Shown one piece after another: positions 18,191 to 27,608 of a stretch of 34,907 nt of DNA (positions are counted from its first letter, which is position 1; every line of letters starts with the position of its first letter). The position numbers and the translations under genes are program-made. The DNA is from Okeania sp. SIO3I5 (GTDB taxonomy: Bacteria; Cyanobacteriota; Cyanobacteriia; Cyanobacteriales; Microcoleaceae), in NCBI RefSeq assembly GCF_010672085.1, contig NZ_JAAHHT010000084.1, forward strand, positions 1 through 34,907, read 5' to 3'. Under the pieces are notes generated by a model, which was given only the letters and a program-made list of their open reading frames with translations, had not been told where the DNA came from and did no database searches.

Positions 18191-18239
18191 ATCAGTTATC
18201 AGTTATCAGTTATCAGTTATCAGTTGTCAGTTGTCAGCT
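18191..18239. repeat. Seven heptads directly upstream of the potassium channel start
   Basis: On the minus strand the tract reads agctgac, aactgac, then five exact aactgat units, ending at the base before the ATG. It is the same heptad in the same orientation as before sds. Confidence 0.9.
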
Positions 18240-18391
18240 ATAGCCATAACAAATGATTTGCGAGAGAAAACTGTAGGGGTTTGGTCTCCAAATCCCTTTG
18301 GGCTTAGAGTTTGGTCTCCAAAACCCGTTAGATCAAATCTTACAACCTATTTAGGAGTGCTATATCAGCTATTAATTTATTACTTTTAGAG

Positions 18392-18846
18392 GGCTTTGTT
18401 GTCTGAAAAGATATAGCTACTGCACAAGCTAAAGCAGATGTACTTCATACTTCTACAACTATTGTCCAATAAATAAATCAAACATCAAAGATTAATAAAA
18501 AAAAGGCTGAAACTTATGCCTGTAAAGGGTTTGAGCGGTTTAACTATTGGCCAACAAATGAATAAAGCATCAAATATTGATAAAAAAAGGCTGAAACTTA
18601 TGCCTGTAAAGGGTTTGAGCGGTTTAACTATTGGCCAATAAATGAATAAAGCATCAAATATTGATAAAAAAAGGCTGAAACTTATGCCTGTAAAGGGTTT
18701 GAGCGGTTTAATTATTGGCCAATAAATGAATAAAGCATCAATGTATAGAAAGAGGGTGATATAGCTGTCACTAGGTTCACCTTTCATGTCGAGGAAACCG
18801 AAAAGGGGAACGGATTTTCTATGGCTATTTTCGTGCAATAAAGCCC
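18392..18846. mobile_element. 455-bp non-autonomous transposon-like insertion with three 84-bp internal repeats
   Basis: Ends ggctttgttg and (reverse complement of the right end) ggctttattg form imperfect inverted repeats. The flanks are duplicated as cttttagag (18383-18391 and 18846-18854, ambiguous by one base). The uninterrupted copy at 19081-19090 shows the pre-insertion state. The termini and 9-bp duplication resemble IS5-family (IS903 group) insertions, from memory. The interior has three 84-bp direct repeats (ggctga at 18505, 18589, 18673) and no transposase. Confidence 0.8.
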
Positions 18847-18970
18847 TTTTAGAGCAAAAATTAGTATTGATAGATTTAAGTCAAATTAAAAGTATTGGAA
18901 AAAACTAACTTTTATCAGTTATCAGTTATCAGCTATAGCCATAAGAAATGATTGGCGAGAGAAAACTGTA

Positions 18971-19021
18971 GGGGTTTGGTCTCCAAATCCCTTTGCGTTT
19001 GGGTTTTGGAGACCAAACCCC
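18971..19021. repeat. Perfect 17-bp hairpin in copy B
   Basis: Arm ggggtttggtctccaaa (18971-18987) pairs fully with 19005-19021 around a 17-base loop. In copy A the second arm has the central three bases in the other orientation (tct, not aga), which weakens the stem. Confidence 0.8.
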
Positions 19022-19235
19022 GTTAGATAAAATCTTACAACATAAGCGCGGATTGCTATATCAGCTATTAATTTATTACTTTTAGAGCAGAAATTAGTAT
19101 TGATAGATTTAAGTCAAATTAAAAGCATTGGAAAAAAACTGACTTTGACCTCAGAGTGTTTATTCATTATTTGTGAAACAGCTAATAGCTGACCACAAGC
19201 TAGCTGAATAGTTACTATAATGTTTTACCATAAAT

Positions 19236-21530
19236 ATGGTAATTTCTCCACTATTTAATTTAATTATGTCTGATCTAGAATCCAATTTATCTGCTCTAAT
19301 AAATAAAGTTTCAGAATTGGAAAAACAACAGACTACTCTGAAAAAATATGTTGTTAAACTCAAACATACTTTAGATGAGCAAATAGAAATTTTTCATCAT
19401 CGAAAAGAAATAGAAACTGTGGAAAATTTGCAGGAAAAGTTGACTACTTTAAGTCTACGTTTAGATGAATTATTTAGTGTAAATAATCCGATAAAATCGA
19501 CTCCTGTACAAGATATATTATCAGAGGAAATTTCACAAAATCCTCAAGAATATGAAAATCAATTAGTGTTCGATCGCTCTGGCAGTCGTGGTGTATTAAT
19601 TGAGGGGCTGGAAACAGTTGAATCGCGATTAATTATTGTTTGTCCATGGTTAAATTGTAATGGTGTTGATGAAAATTTACTGGAGAAATTTCAGGGTTGT
19701 TTAGATAGGGGTTGTCAAGTAGATATTGGTTGGGGATATTTGGGCGATCGCTCGAATATTGGCAAGGGTTGGAAATATAATGCTTTGGTAGATTTACAGG
19801 AATTAGAGCAAGATTATCCCGATTTATTGAGGTTGAAGTTGTTAGGAACTCACGAAAATTTTCTGGTGTGTGATGAGAAGTTTGCTTTTGTGGGTAGTCA
19901 TAATTTATTGGCTTCGGGTGAGGAAAGTTGGGAACGAGAAGTTGGTATTCGGACGACTGATAGAAAAATTATTCAAGGATTAATTGAGCGTTTTGATAAT
20001 GCTGAAGTTTTGGAGTCAGCAGAAATTAATCGTAGATTTGCAGCAAGTGTGAAAAGTTTGGATGAGGTGGAATATTTGCCTGGAGTTATTGATGAGAATG
20101 AAATGGAATTTCGGGATTTTTCAATGGTGGTAGATGAAGATGAGGAGGAAGAGGAGAGTCAAGAACCTGTGGTTAGTGCTGAGGAATTTTTGCGTAGATA
20201 TAATGAGGGAGAACGAGATTTTATTGGGATTAATTTGTCTGGTGCAGATTTGAGTGGGAAGTCTTTTGATTCAAAATTAAATTTGAGTAATGCTAATTTT
20301 AATGGTGCAAATTTGATTTGGGCAGATTTAAGCTCAGTTAATTTAACTGAAGCAAAATTTAAAAGTGCTAACCTCTCTGAAATTAAGTTGTATTCAGCAA
20401 ATCTAAGTCAAGCTAGGTTCATTAATACTAATTTGAATAAAGCAAAAATGAATTCTGTGAAATTAGAAAAGGCAAAGTTCAGAAATGTGAATCTTAAGGA
20501 GACTAATTTAGAGTCTGCAAATTTTACTGAAGGTAGCTTTAGCGGAGTTAACTTTAGTAATTCTAAACTGTCAAATGATGCAAATTTTAGTGGTGCAAAT
20601 CTCACAAAAGCAAATTTGAGTAAATTAAATTTGAGAAATGCGAATTTTACTAATGCAAATTTGAGCCAAGCTAATTTAAGTAGAGCTAATTTACTAAATG
20701 CAAATTTTGCAGGAGCAAATCTACAAATGGTAACAATAAATCAGGCACTTTGTAGCGAAGCAACTGTTTTTCCGAAAGGTTTTAATTACACTAAATTAGG
20801 TGCTTATTTGCTTGCTCCTGGTGTTTCATTACAAGCAGTAAACTTAGCTGGTTATGACTTAGGATATTTACACTTGAGAAAAGCTAACTTAGAAGGAACA
20901 AATTTTAATTCAACAAATCTCAGCTATTCAGATTTAAGTGACGTTAACTTAGGTAATGCTCAGTTAATAAAAGCCAATTTGGTTAGCACAAAATTTGTTG
21001 AAGCTAATCTCAAGAAAGCTAATTTGAGTGAAGCATCTATACAAGGTGCAGACCTAAGATTAGCAGACCTTAGTCAAACAGATTTTGCCCATGCTAAATT
21101 ACATCATATTAATTTAACAGCAGCAGACCTTAGTCAAACAAATTTTGCTCATGCTAACTTATATGATGTTAATCTAACAGCAGCAAATCTTAGTCAAGCT
21201 GACTTGAAAAATGTGCATAATTTTAATCAAATTAACCTTAATGGTGCTAACCTAACTGAGGCAAATTTAGTCGGTTTATCTTTAATAAGTCAAAAACTTA
21301 CAGGGGTTAATTTAAGTAAAGCAAAACTTTGTGGCATAAATTTAACTAACAGTAACTTGAGCAATGCTAACTTAACTTCAGCAGACTTGCGTGGGGCAAA
21401 TTTAAGTAGTGCTAACCTAGAAAATGCCAACTTAAAAGAAGCAAATATAAGTGGTACAAACTTCGGTGAAGGCGATAACAAAGCTAACCTAAAAGGCGCA
21501 ACAATGCCAGACGGTTCAGTTCACGAATAA
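19236..21530 (+). CDS. Phospholipase-D-like domain plus long pentapeptide-repeat domain
   Basis: 764 residues from 19236; the ATG at 19266 (MSDLESNLSALINKVSELEKQ) is a likely true start because it opens the coiled coil. Domains in order: coiled coil (about 11-80), linker, PLD-like domain (about 105-260) with RLIIVCPWLN and the degenerate HxK motif HENFLVCD (His206, Asn208 in place of Lys, Asp213) and GSHNLL, an acidic linker (290-315), then a pentapeptide-repeat solenoid (about 331-755) of A(D/N)LSX units ending KANLKGATMPDG. The PLD core seems to have one motif and a missing lysine, so catalysis is doubtful. Beta-solenoids of this kind can act as rigid scaffolds or DNA mimics. Alone on its strand; the upstream flank is repeat-rich. 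Confidence 0.85.
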   Translation: MVISPLFNLIMSDLESNLSALINKVSELEKQQTTLKKYVVKLKHTLDEQIEIFHHRKEIETVENLQEKLTTLSLRLDELFSVNNPIKSTPVQDILSEEISQNPQEYENQLVFDRSGSRGVLIEGLETVESRLIIVCPWLNCNGVDENLLEKFQGCLDRGCQVDIGWGYLGDRSNIGKGWKYNALVDLQELEQDYPDLLRLKLLGTHENFLVCDEKFAFVGSHNLLASGEESWEREVGIRTTDRKIIQGLIERFDNAEVLESAEINRRFAASVKSLDEVEYLPGVIDENEMEFRDFSMVVDEDEEEEESQEPVVSAEEFLRRYNEGERDFIGINLSGADLSGKSFDSKLNLSNANFNGANLIWADLSSVNLTEAKFKSANLSEIKLYSANLSQARFINTNLNKAKMNSVKLEKAKFRNVNLKETNLESANFTEGSFSGVNFSNSKLSNDANFSGANLTKANLSKLNLRNANFTNANLSQANLSRANLLNANFAGANLQMVTINQALCSEATVFPKGFNYTKLGAYLLAPGVSLQAVNLAGYDLGYLHLRKANLEGTNFNSTNLSYSDLSDVNLGNAQLIKANLVSTKFVEANLKKANLSEASIQGADLRLADLSQTDFAHAKLHHINLTAADLSQTNFAHANLYDVNLTAANLSQADLKNVHNFNQINLNGANLTEANLVGLSLISQKLTGVNLSKAKLCGINLTNSNLSNANLTSADLRGANLSSANLENANLKEANISGTNFGEGDNKANLKGATMPDGSVHE

Positions 21531-21672
21531 TATAAATAGTAGGTTAGGTTTCCTTAACGTCAACCCAACTCAAAAATTTGGTAGCCTTGCATAGTAATGT
21601 TAGAAATATAGCAGTCACCATTATTACTAGAATATTCTCACGCCTGACAAATTTACTCACAGCAAGAATTTA

Positions 21673-21707
21673 ACTCCTGAATTCTAACTTCTGACTTCTA
21701 ACTTCCT
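21673..21707. repeat. Five heptads across the stop codon of the 541-aa gene
   Basis: Units actcctg, aattcta, acttctg, acttcta and acttcct end at 21707. The minus-strand TAG stop occupies 21706-21708, so tract and stop overlap. Confidence 0.82.
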
Positions 21708-23331
21708 ACAACACTCCTCCTCGCCGAACTTTCTGTTCCTGTATATTTTCCTTTTCCGCAAAAGCAGCATCTATTCTATCCAATAACTTCTCAATCTTTT
21801 CCTTTCCCTTCTCACTTATCTGAGGTTGCCTATTCAACCACGACATTCCCCTTCTTCGCCCTTTTTGACTTGCCACAATTAGAGTACCCCAAGCTATAGC
21901 ATTAAATTCCTCTCGATCTACTCTTAAAGCAGCATCAACCCTTTTGCGCAGACGACCAGAATCATTTTGCAGCAACTTAGCAATATCATAAGTACTGCTC
22001 AAATTATTTTCAAACACATTTAGACTTTCTTGCCAACGGCCATCTATTAAACCAGCTAAAACCTTTTGACTTGGACTTGCCCAAGAAGCGATCGCCTGAG
22101 CTTCTGTAATATTGGCATGAAACTTAATTAAATCAAACTGAGCTTGTGCTTTCTCCGACCATTGAGACTCATCCATGAAATTTTCTCGCAAAGGTTCAAT
22201 TAAAGCAAAAGCAGGAGACCATAAACCATTACGAGCTAACCTCAGAGCATCCTTATAATATCCATCCCCAATAGGAGTTTCCTGTAGAGAAATTTTCTCT
22301 AATTCAACAGGATTAAGTATAAACTTTCGTGGCTGAATCCAATAAATATCAAAATCAGGATCTAACCCCACAGTTTGCTCAACCACCAACTCCGGATCTC
22401 CCCCTCCAGTCATTTCCTGCCAGATCGGAGCTTGACCAGCAGAACTTTTCCATTCCAACATGGAACTCAAATAATTTTTAGTAGGATTATAATTGATAAT
22501 TTGTCCATAAGGAATAGCTTTATTATTTTGTAACCTCTGACCACTGACACTAAACCAAACCCCCCCAGCAGGAACTTTCCCTTGAAACTGACGTACCGCT
22601 GTTATAGGTAAAGGTTGATTTGAACCTTGAGGAGCAGAACCAGACTCAACAGTAGATGCAATGACAAAAGATTCAGCCGGACCCTGAAGTGATAAAGTAT
22701 TAACTAATCGAAAATATGGTTTACTACCTTCTCGTTGATTAACAGATAAAACTGATTGATAAACCCGCAACTCTACTACTTCCCGACAAGGAGTTTCGCA
22801 GGGTAAAGAAGCTCTAGATTCAACTTGCTTCATTACTGGCACTAATATATCTAAACCAGAATCTGTTGTTGTACTAGGAAGAGGAAAAATTTTTCCAGCG
22901 CTAAACCCTTCCTCTTCAATACTAGATTTAATTTGCTCCTGGGTTTTTAGAGATTTATTGCCAGATATATAGAATTGAGTCCACTGTGGTAATATTTCAT
23001 TGAATGAGACAATAGCATTTGGATCGGAAATTAACTTGACACTAAGCCATGCTCCCACTGCCATTAAACTAGAACCACCAAATAATAGGGAAATTCCTAT
23101 CCATTCAATCATCCATTTCCGCCAAGGCAAGGATAGCAATTTCAACCAAAGTTTTTGAGACGGATTTGGTCGTCTCTGGCGTCTCCTAGATTTTGCAGTA
23201 GAAGTAATTCTGCTAATTTGTGGAGTTTTTCTAGTCCTAGGATAATAACGTTTCTCAACTGTTTTAACCGGTTTAGGAGATTTCCTTCGATTGTAACTAA
23301 CCTTGGAATTGTAAATCTTTTTTTTCATCAT
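21706..23331 (-). CDS. Single-pass membrane protein of unknown function (cyanobacterial type)
   Basis: 541 residues. A very basic, disordered N-terminus (residues 1-72, rich in Arg and Lys) precedes one membrane helix at about 75-97 (IEWIGISLLFGGSSLMAVGAWL). The remaining 440 residues lie on the far side, with strand-rich sections (VVELRVYQSVLSV, VWFSVSGQ) and a C-terminal helical part (about 370-520) like helical repeats. The topology suggests cytoplasmic N-terminus and periplasmic body. No catalytic motif was found. It overlaps the GT4 gene stop by 4 bp as ATGA, so the two form an operon and the protein may act in the same surface-polymer pathway. The family is not recognised by name. Confidence 0.8.
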   Translation of the reverse strand: MMKKKIYNSKVSYNRRKSPKPVKTVEKRYYPRTRKTPQISRITSTAKSRRRQRRPNPSQKLWLKLLSLPWRKWMIEWIGISLLFGGSSLMAVGAWLSVKLISDPNAIVSFNEILPQWTQFYISGNKSLKTQEQIKSSIEEEGFSAGKIFPLPSTTTDSGLDILVPVMKQVESRASLPCETPCREVVELRVYQSVLSVNQREGSKPYFRLVNTLSLQGPAESFVIASTVESGSAPQGSNQPLPITAVRQFQGKVPAGGVWFSVSGQRLQNNKAIPYGQIINYNPTKNYLSSMLEWKSSAGQAPIWQEMTGGGDPELVVEQTVGLDPDFDIYWIQPRKFILNPVELEKISLQETPIGDGYYKDALRLARNGLWSPAFALIEPLRENFMDESQWSEKAQAQFDLIKFHANITEAQAIASWASPSQKVLAGLIDGRWQESLNVFENNLSSTYDIAKLLQNDSGRLRKRVDAALRVDREEFNAIAWGTLIVASQKGRRRGMSWLNRQPQISEKGKEKIEKLLDRIDAAFAEKENIQEQKVRRGGVL

Positions 23332-24536
23332 CCTAGTAATACCCGTTCATAGCGCTGACCTTGAACTTCCCAAGTATACTCGCTTTCTATAAGCGATCGC
23401 CCGTTTTCTGACAATTTATGTCTCAATTGCTCATCCTCAAATAACCGACTAATGGCCTCTACATATTCTTCTACTTGATTTGCTCTTAATGCTCTGACCG
23501 GTGTACCTGTACCATCAACCGCTAATCCTTCCAAACCCCGGTTGCTGGCCACAACAGGTGTACCTGCTGCCATTGCCTCTAAAGTTTTATTTTTTATCCC
23601 AAAACCAGTACGCATAGGAATTACACAAATTGTAGCTTGATGTAAATATTCTGCCATTGAAGGTACGCGACCTGTAACTTTTACTCCTCGGCAAGTCGAA
23701 AGTTCCTGTACTTGCGGTACTGGTCTTGCCCCTACCAACGCTAAAGTTGTATCAGGATAACGTTCTTGTATTTTAGGCAATATCTCCAGAGTCAAAAAGC
23801 GAACCGCATCAATATTAGGAAAATTATCCATAGCTCCCACAAAAATTAATTGCTTTCCACCAGGGTCAGCACTACGATAAGGAAACTGGCTAAAATCTAC
23901 CCCATTTGGAATAACTGAAATCTGACTATTGGGGTTAAATTCCTGCAATTGTTTCCCATCTTCCTTAGTTGTGGCAACTATACAGGAAAATTTTGAGCAA
24001 TATCGTTTTTCATAACGCAGGAGTAGGGGAAGATTCAGTCTATCTCGCAAAGGTTTCTCTGCCGTACCAGTTTCCAACTGTTGCCGACAAGTACCATAAA
24101 CTGAACTATGGACATTAACTAAAGTTTTGACTTTCTCTTGCCATTGAGGACGGATATAAATTTCATTAACGGAATGTTCGCAAGTAATGGCGTCACATTG
24201 ATCTGTTGCCACAAACTCATCTACCAATTTTTGCATTTCTGGGGAATATATTGATAGAACGCTCGGTGGAGTACCTTCTATTACAAAATTACTAAAACGT
24301 CTTAGTTTTGCTAAAGTTCCTCCATCAAATTCTTGGGGGCGAGGAAATATGGCCAATTTTTCCACATAAGACCGTAATGAATCTACTTCCGAATCATTGA
24401 CATCTGGAGAGCGTTGTGTTACCAAAGTAACAGAGTGTTTCTGACTTAAAAATTTGAGTAGATTAAATGTTCTAACTTGAGTTCCACCACGGTTTGGAGG
24501 ATAAGGAAAAGTAGAGGAAAGCATCAAGATTTTCAT
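23328..24536 (-). CDS. Glycosyltransferase family 4
   Basis: 402 residues with a GT-B fold. The N-terminal half starts MKILMLSSTFPYPPNRGGTQVRTFNLLKFLS, the usual glycine-rich acceptor loop. The C-terminal half has SVIPNGVDFSQFP, QLIFVGAMDNFPNIDAVRFL, VKVTGRVPSMAEYLHQA and the nucleotide-sugar motif FGIKNKTLEAMAAGTPVVAS (about residues 315-334), with the two glutamates of the EX7E type partly kept. It transfers a sugar from a nucleotide donor to a glycan or lipid acceptor; the acceptor cannot be read from the sequence. It is the first gene of a two-gene operon and diverges from the sulfotransferase genes across a 100-bp promoter region. Confidence 0.9.
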   Translation of the reverse strand: MKILMLSSTFPYPPNRGGTQVRTFNLLKFLSQKHSVTLVTQRSPDVNDSEVDSLRSYVEKLAIFPRPQEFDGGTLAKLRRFSNFVIEGTPPSVLSIYSPEMQKLVDEFVATDQCDAITCEHSVNEIYIRPQWQEKVKTLVNVHSSVYGTCRQQLETGTAEKPLRDRLNLPLLLRYEKRYCSKFSCIVATTKEDGKQLQEFNPNSQISVIPNGVDFSQFPYRSADPGGKQLIFVGAMDNFPNIDAVRFLTLEILPKIQERYPDTTLALVGARPVPQVQELSTCRGVKVTGRVPSMAEYLHQATICVIPMRTGFGIKNKTLEAMAAGTPVVASNRGLEGLAVDGTGTPVRALRANQVEEYVEAISRLFEDEQLRHKLSENGRSLIESEYTWEVQGQRYERVLLG

Positions 24537-24654
24537 AAAGTTGGTAAATTATTCTATATTTCTCTCTGTTTCAGCTAATTTATTATATTTGATGACAATA
24601 TCATAGTCTTAATTTTAGTTAGACTGGGATATTTTAATGTTAGGAATAGATTTT

Positions 24655-25582
24655 ATGGTATCAAAATCATTAATAGTCAAAGCATTAAGAAAAAATAGCA
24701 AAATATTTTATCAAAGTCAGCGTTTTTTAAAAGATAATCTGAAAGATTTTATGATAATGATTACCAAGCAACAAATCCTTTCAGAAGTAGTGAATCAAAA
24801 GGAAATTCGAGTAATAGGTATGAGACGTACTGGGAACCATGCAATTATTAACTGGATTAAAAATCAGGAAATTGGTAATATAGAATTTTTGAATGATTTA
24901 AAAGTTAACAGAAATGCCTTACGCCATAGTTATGAAAATCTCAGCGAAAACTATCCATTTCTCAAAAAAGATTGCTTAATTCGTAGTTACGAAGATTATA
25001 GTTTGCAAGAGATAACAAATTGGTTACTTGAGAGCAAACACGATTTATATTTTGGAAAAAGTGGTACTAGGTATGATGTACTGATAATTAGAGACCCTTT
25101 TAATCTTTTGGCAAGTAGGTTTAAGCATAGATTACAGAGGGAAAAAAATGATTTAGATTCAACAGAAAGCTGTTATGGAAACAATTTTTTATTTGTTAGG
25201 TCTCCTCATCAAAAAGTTTCTGATTTATCGCTTAATTATGCAAAAGAGGATTTAGGAGAAACAAGCTATATCCAGAAGCATAACAAAATTTGTATCAATT
25301 ACAATCAATGGTTTACTGATGTTGATTATAGGCAACAAATAGCAGAAAAATTGCAACTTAAATTTTCTGATACAGGTATAGATAAGGTAAGCTCAAGGAG
25401 GAGGTAGTTCATTTGAAGGAAAAAATTTTGATGGCAAAGCAACATCTATGGATGTCTTAAATTGATGGCAAAAATTAGCTAATAACCCTAGATATCGGGA
25501 GTTATTTAGTAATCAAAAAATATTTGAGTATTCAGAGCGAATCTTCGGTCATATTCCTGGCACAGAATCTCTAGTAAATTAG
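24655..25582 (+). pseudogene. Sulfotransferase-like gene broken by frameshift and stop
   Basis: Closely related to the intact gene that follows. It begins with the same leader (aggaatagattttatg) and MVSKSLIVKALRK, so 24655 is the start rather than 24637. It keeps the PAPS-type loop GMRRTGNHAIINWI and the RDPFNLLASR motif. Near 25390 two bases are missing relative to the neighbour, the frame shifts and ends at 25407 after SSRRR. The old frame continues as GGSSFEG, has a second stop (TGA at about 25458 in place of AGA) and ends with PGTESLVN at 25582. A truncated 251-residue protein may still be made but lacks about 60 conserved C-terminal residues. Confidence 0.83.
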
Positions 25583-25619
25583 CAATAATATTGATATTTT
25601 AATTTGAGGAATAGATTTT

Positions 25620-26552
25620 ATGGCAGCCAAATCATTGATAGTCAAAGCATTAAAAAAACCCAATCTAGCTTTGAAAAAAGGTAAGCGTTATTTAGCACAT
25701 AATATTGAAGATTTTATCAGAATACTTACCCAGCAAGACAAACTTTCAGAAATAGTTAATCAAAAGGAAATCAGAGTAGCAGGTATGAAGCGGACTGGAA
25801 ACCATGCAATTATAAACTGGGTTAAAAGTCAGCATACTGGTGAAGTCGGATTTCTTAATAATGTATTAGCTAATGAAAACCCCTACCGCTACAAATATAA
25901 AAATCTCCAAGATAATTTTCCACAACATAAATGGGCAATAGAAAATTATCGTCAACAAGCTAAAGGAAATTTTATTAAAAGAGATTGTTTGATCTACAGC
26001 TATGAAGATTTTCCCTTAGACCAAATTGCAAGTGATAAATTTGAGCATAACCACGACTTATACTTAGGAAAAAGTGCTATTAGGTATGATTTACTTATTC
26101 TTAGAGACCCTTTTAATCTTTTGGCAAGTAGATTAAAGAGTTCTTCTAAAGTGCCAGATTTTTTATCAGTAAATTCTCAGAATAAAACAATGGTTGATTT
26201 ATGGCTTGATTATGCCAAAGAGTATTTAGGAGAAACAAATTATCTCAAGCATAACAAAATTTGTATAAATTATAATCAATGGTTTGCTGACATTGAATAT
26301 CGGCGACAAATTGCCGAAAAACTGCACATGGAATTTTCTGATGCAGGTATTGATAAGGTTTCCAGTCAAGGTGGAGGTAGTTCATTTGAAGGAAAAAGTT
26401 TTGATGGCAAAGCATCATCTATGGATGTATTAAACAGATGGCATAAAGTATCTGATAATCCTAAGTACAAACAATTTTTTAATCGGGAAATATTGAAATA
26501 TTCAGAGCAGATATTTGGTTATATTCCTGGCACAGAATCTCTAGTAAATTAG
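25620..26552 (+). CDS. Sulfotransferase-like protein
   Basis: 310 residues. The N-terminal loop RVAGMKRTGNHAIINWV (residues 52-68) resembles the phosphosulfate-binding loop of sulfotransferases, and LILRDPFNLLASR (159-171) resembles the second PAPS-binding motif that carries Arg and Ser. Between them sits CLIYSYEDF. Sulfotransferases move sulfate from PAPS to a hydroxyl or amine of a carbohydrate or other acceptor. The context, between glycosyltransferases, suggests sulfation of an exopolysaccharide or other surface glycan. No signal peptide is seen, so it is probably cytoplasmic. The purine stretch gaggaata about 10 bp upstream is a fair ribosome-binding site. Family level is likely; acceptor unknown. 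Confidence 0.8.
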   Translation: MAAKSLIVKALKKPNLALKKGKRYLAHNIEDFIRILTQQDKLSEIVNQKEIRVAGMKRTGNHAIINWVKSQHTGEVGFLNNVLANENPYRYKYKNLQDNFPQHKWAIENYRQQAKGNFIKRDCLIYSYEDFPLDQIASDKFEHNHDLYLGKSAIRYDLLILRDPFNLLASRLKSSSKVPDFLSVNSQNKTMVDLWLDYAKEYLGETNYLKHNKICINYNQWFADIEYRRQIAEKLHMEFSDAGIDKVSSQGGGSSFEGKSFDGKASSMDVLNRWHKVSDNPKYKQFFNREILKYSEQIFGYIPGTESLVN

Positions 26553-26642
26553 TAATAATCAGGCAGCTTTTAAAAATAAGTTCTAATTCAATATTAGATG
26601 AATTATTTATTAAATAAAATAGGATAAATTCAGTAATTTATT

Positions 26643-27590
26643 ATGGCAAAAGTTAGCGTTTGTATCCCTACTTATAACAGAGCTAATTTGCTGCCTTATG
26701 CAGTAAATAGTGTTTTGAATCAAACTTACAATGATTTTGAATTAATTATAACTGATGATGGTTCAAAAGATAATACTGCTGAAGTAGTTAGTCAATGGAA
26801 TGATACTAGAATTCGTTATATTAGGCATCCAGAGAATATAGGTAAAAGCAATAATATGCGCTCTGGTTTTGATGCTGCAACAGGTGAATACTTTATCAAA
26901 TTTGATGATGATGATGGTCTGACCCCAGATTTTTTGGAAAAAACGATTTTCATTCTAGAACAAAACCCAAGTATTGATTTTGTAGGAACTGATCATTGGG
27001 TTATTGATATTAACAATCAAAGAGATCGAAAAGTCACCGAATTAAATTCTCAAAAATGGGGTAGAACTCAACTTTCAGAAGGAATAGTAAACAATTTACT
27101 AGAAATAGTATTTATTCATCAAAGCTTTCAAATTGGCGCAACATTATTCCGCAATCAAACCCTACAAGAAGTAGGATTTATGCGTCCTAATATACAAAAT
27201 TGTGAAGATAACGATCTATTTGTCCGTTTAGCCCTAGCAGGAAAAACAGGTTATTATTTGCCAGAAAAATTAATGGAATATCGTTTTCATGCAGAACAGC
27301 ATGGAATTAACAGAGCAATTCCTTATCTAACTGATAAGTTAAGTTATTTAGAACAATTTAATTTTGAGTTGAGTAAGTTAGAGTCAGTTAGAAAGTCAAG
27401 GCTAGCAGAAACTCAGCTAATGTTGGGACTACGAATGATTGAAATAGGTCAAACTCAAAAGGGAAGGCAGATGGTTTGGAAACAAAAATCTTTCTCCCCA
27501 CTAAGAGCTTGGACTGGGCTAGCATTATCTATATTACCTATAGAAATGCGCGATTTTGCTTTCAATTTGATACGTAGGCTACGCAGTTAA
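26643..27590 (+). CDS. Glycosyltransferase family 2
   Basis: 315 residues with a GT-A fold. It opens VSVCIPTYNRANLLPYAVNSVLNQTYNDFELIITDDGS (residues 4-41), the standard GT2 nucleotide-binding segment. The metal-binding Asp cluster is FDDDD (87-91), followed by a catalytic-base region with NCEDNDLFVRLALAG near 190-205. A short helical C-terminus with no membrane helix follows. It transfers a sugar from a UDP- or GDP-sugar to a growing glycan, inverting configuration. It follows the sulfotransferase genes by 90 bp in the same direction, so they may form one unit making a sulfated polymer. The donor and acceptor cannot be told. Confidence 0.92.
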   Translation: MAKVSVCIPTYNRANLLPYAVNSVLNQTYNDFELIITDDGSKDNTAEVVSQWNDTRIRYIRHPENIGKSNNMRSGFDAATGEYFIKFDDDDGLTPDFLEKTIFILEQNPSIDFVGTDHWVIDINNQRDRKVTELNSQKWGRTQLSEGIVNNLLEIVFIHQSFQIGATLFRNQTLQEVGFMRPNIQNCEDNDLFVRLALAGKTGYYLPEKLMEYRFHAEQHGINRAIPYLTDKLSYLEQFNFELSKLESVRKSRLAETQLMLGLRMIEIGQTQKGRQMVWKQKSFSPLRAWTGLALSILPIEMRDFAFNLIRRLRS

Positions 27591-27608
27591 CAATATACTG
27601 CTGATCAG

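Larger units (their letters stand above)
18233..19145. repeat. Duplicated segment of about 230 bp; copy A is split by an insertion
   Basis: Copy A (18233-18391, continuing at 18855-18909) and copy B (18930-19145) share gtaggggtttggtctccaaa, tatatcagctattaattt and the tattgatagatttaagtc run. Copy A is interrupted at cttttagag by the element at 18392-18846; copy B is uninterrupted there. No coding gene is seen in 18191-19235. Confidence 0.8.

Noticed and set aside
18485-18838. 117-codon minus-strand reading frame with three repeats of a 28-residue unit
   Set aside because: It lies fully within the transposon-like insertion and arises from the 84-bp repeats (84 is a multiple of 3, which keeps any frame open). 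No start signal or recognised domain.
20408-21481. Antisense reading frames rich in Leu, Lys, Phe, Ala and Ser
   Set aside because: They are mirror frames of the pentapeptide repeats, whose biased codons keep the opposite strand open.
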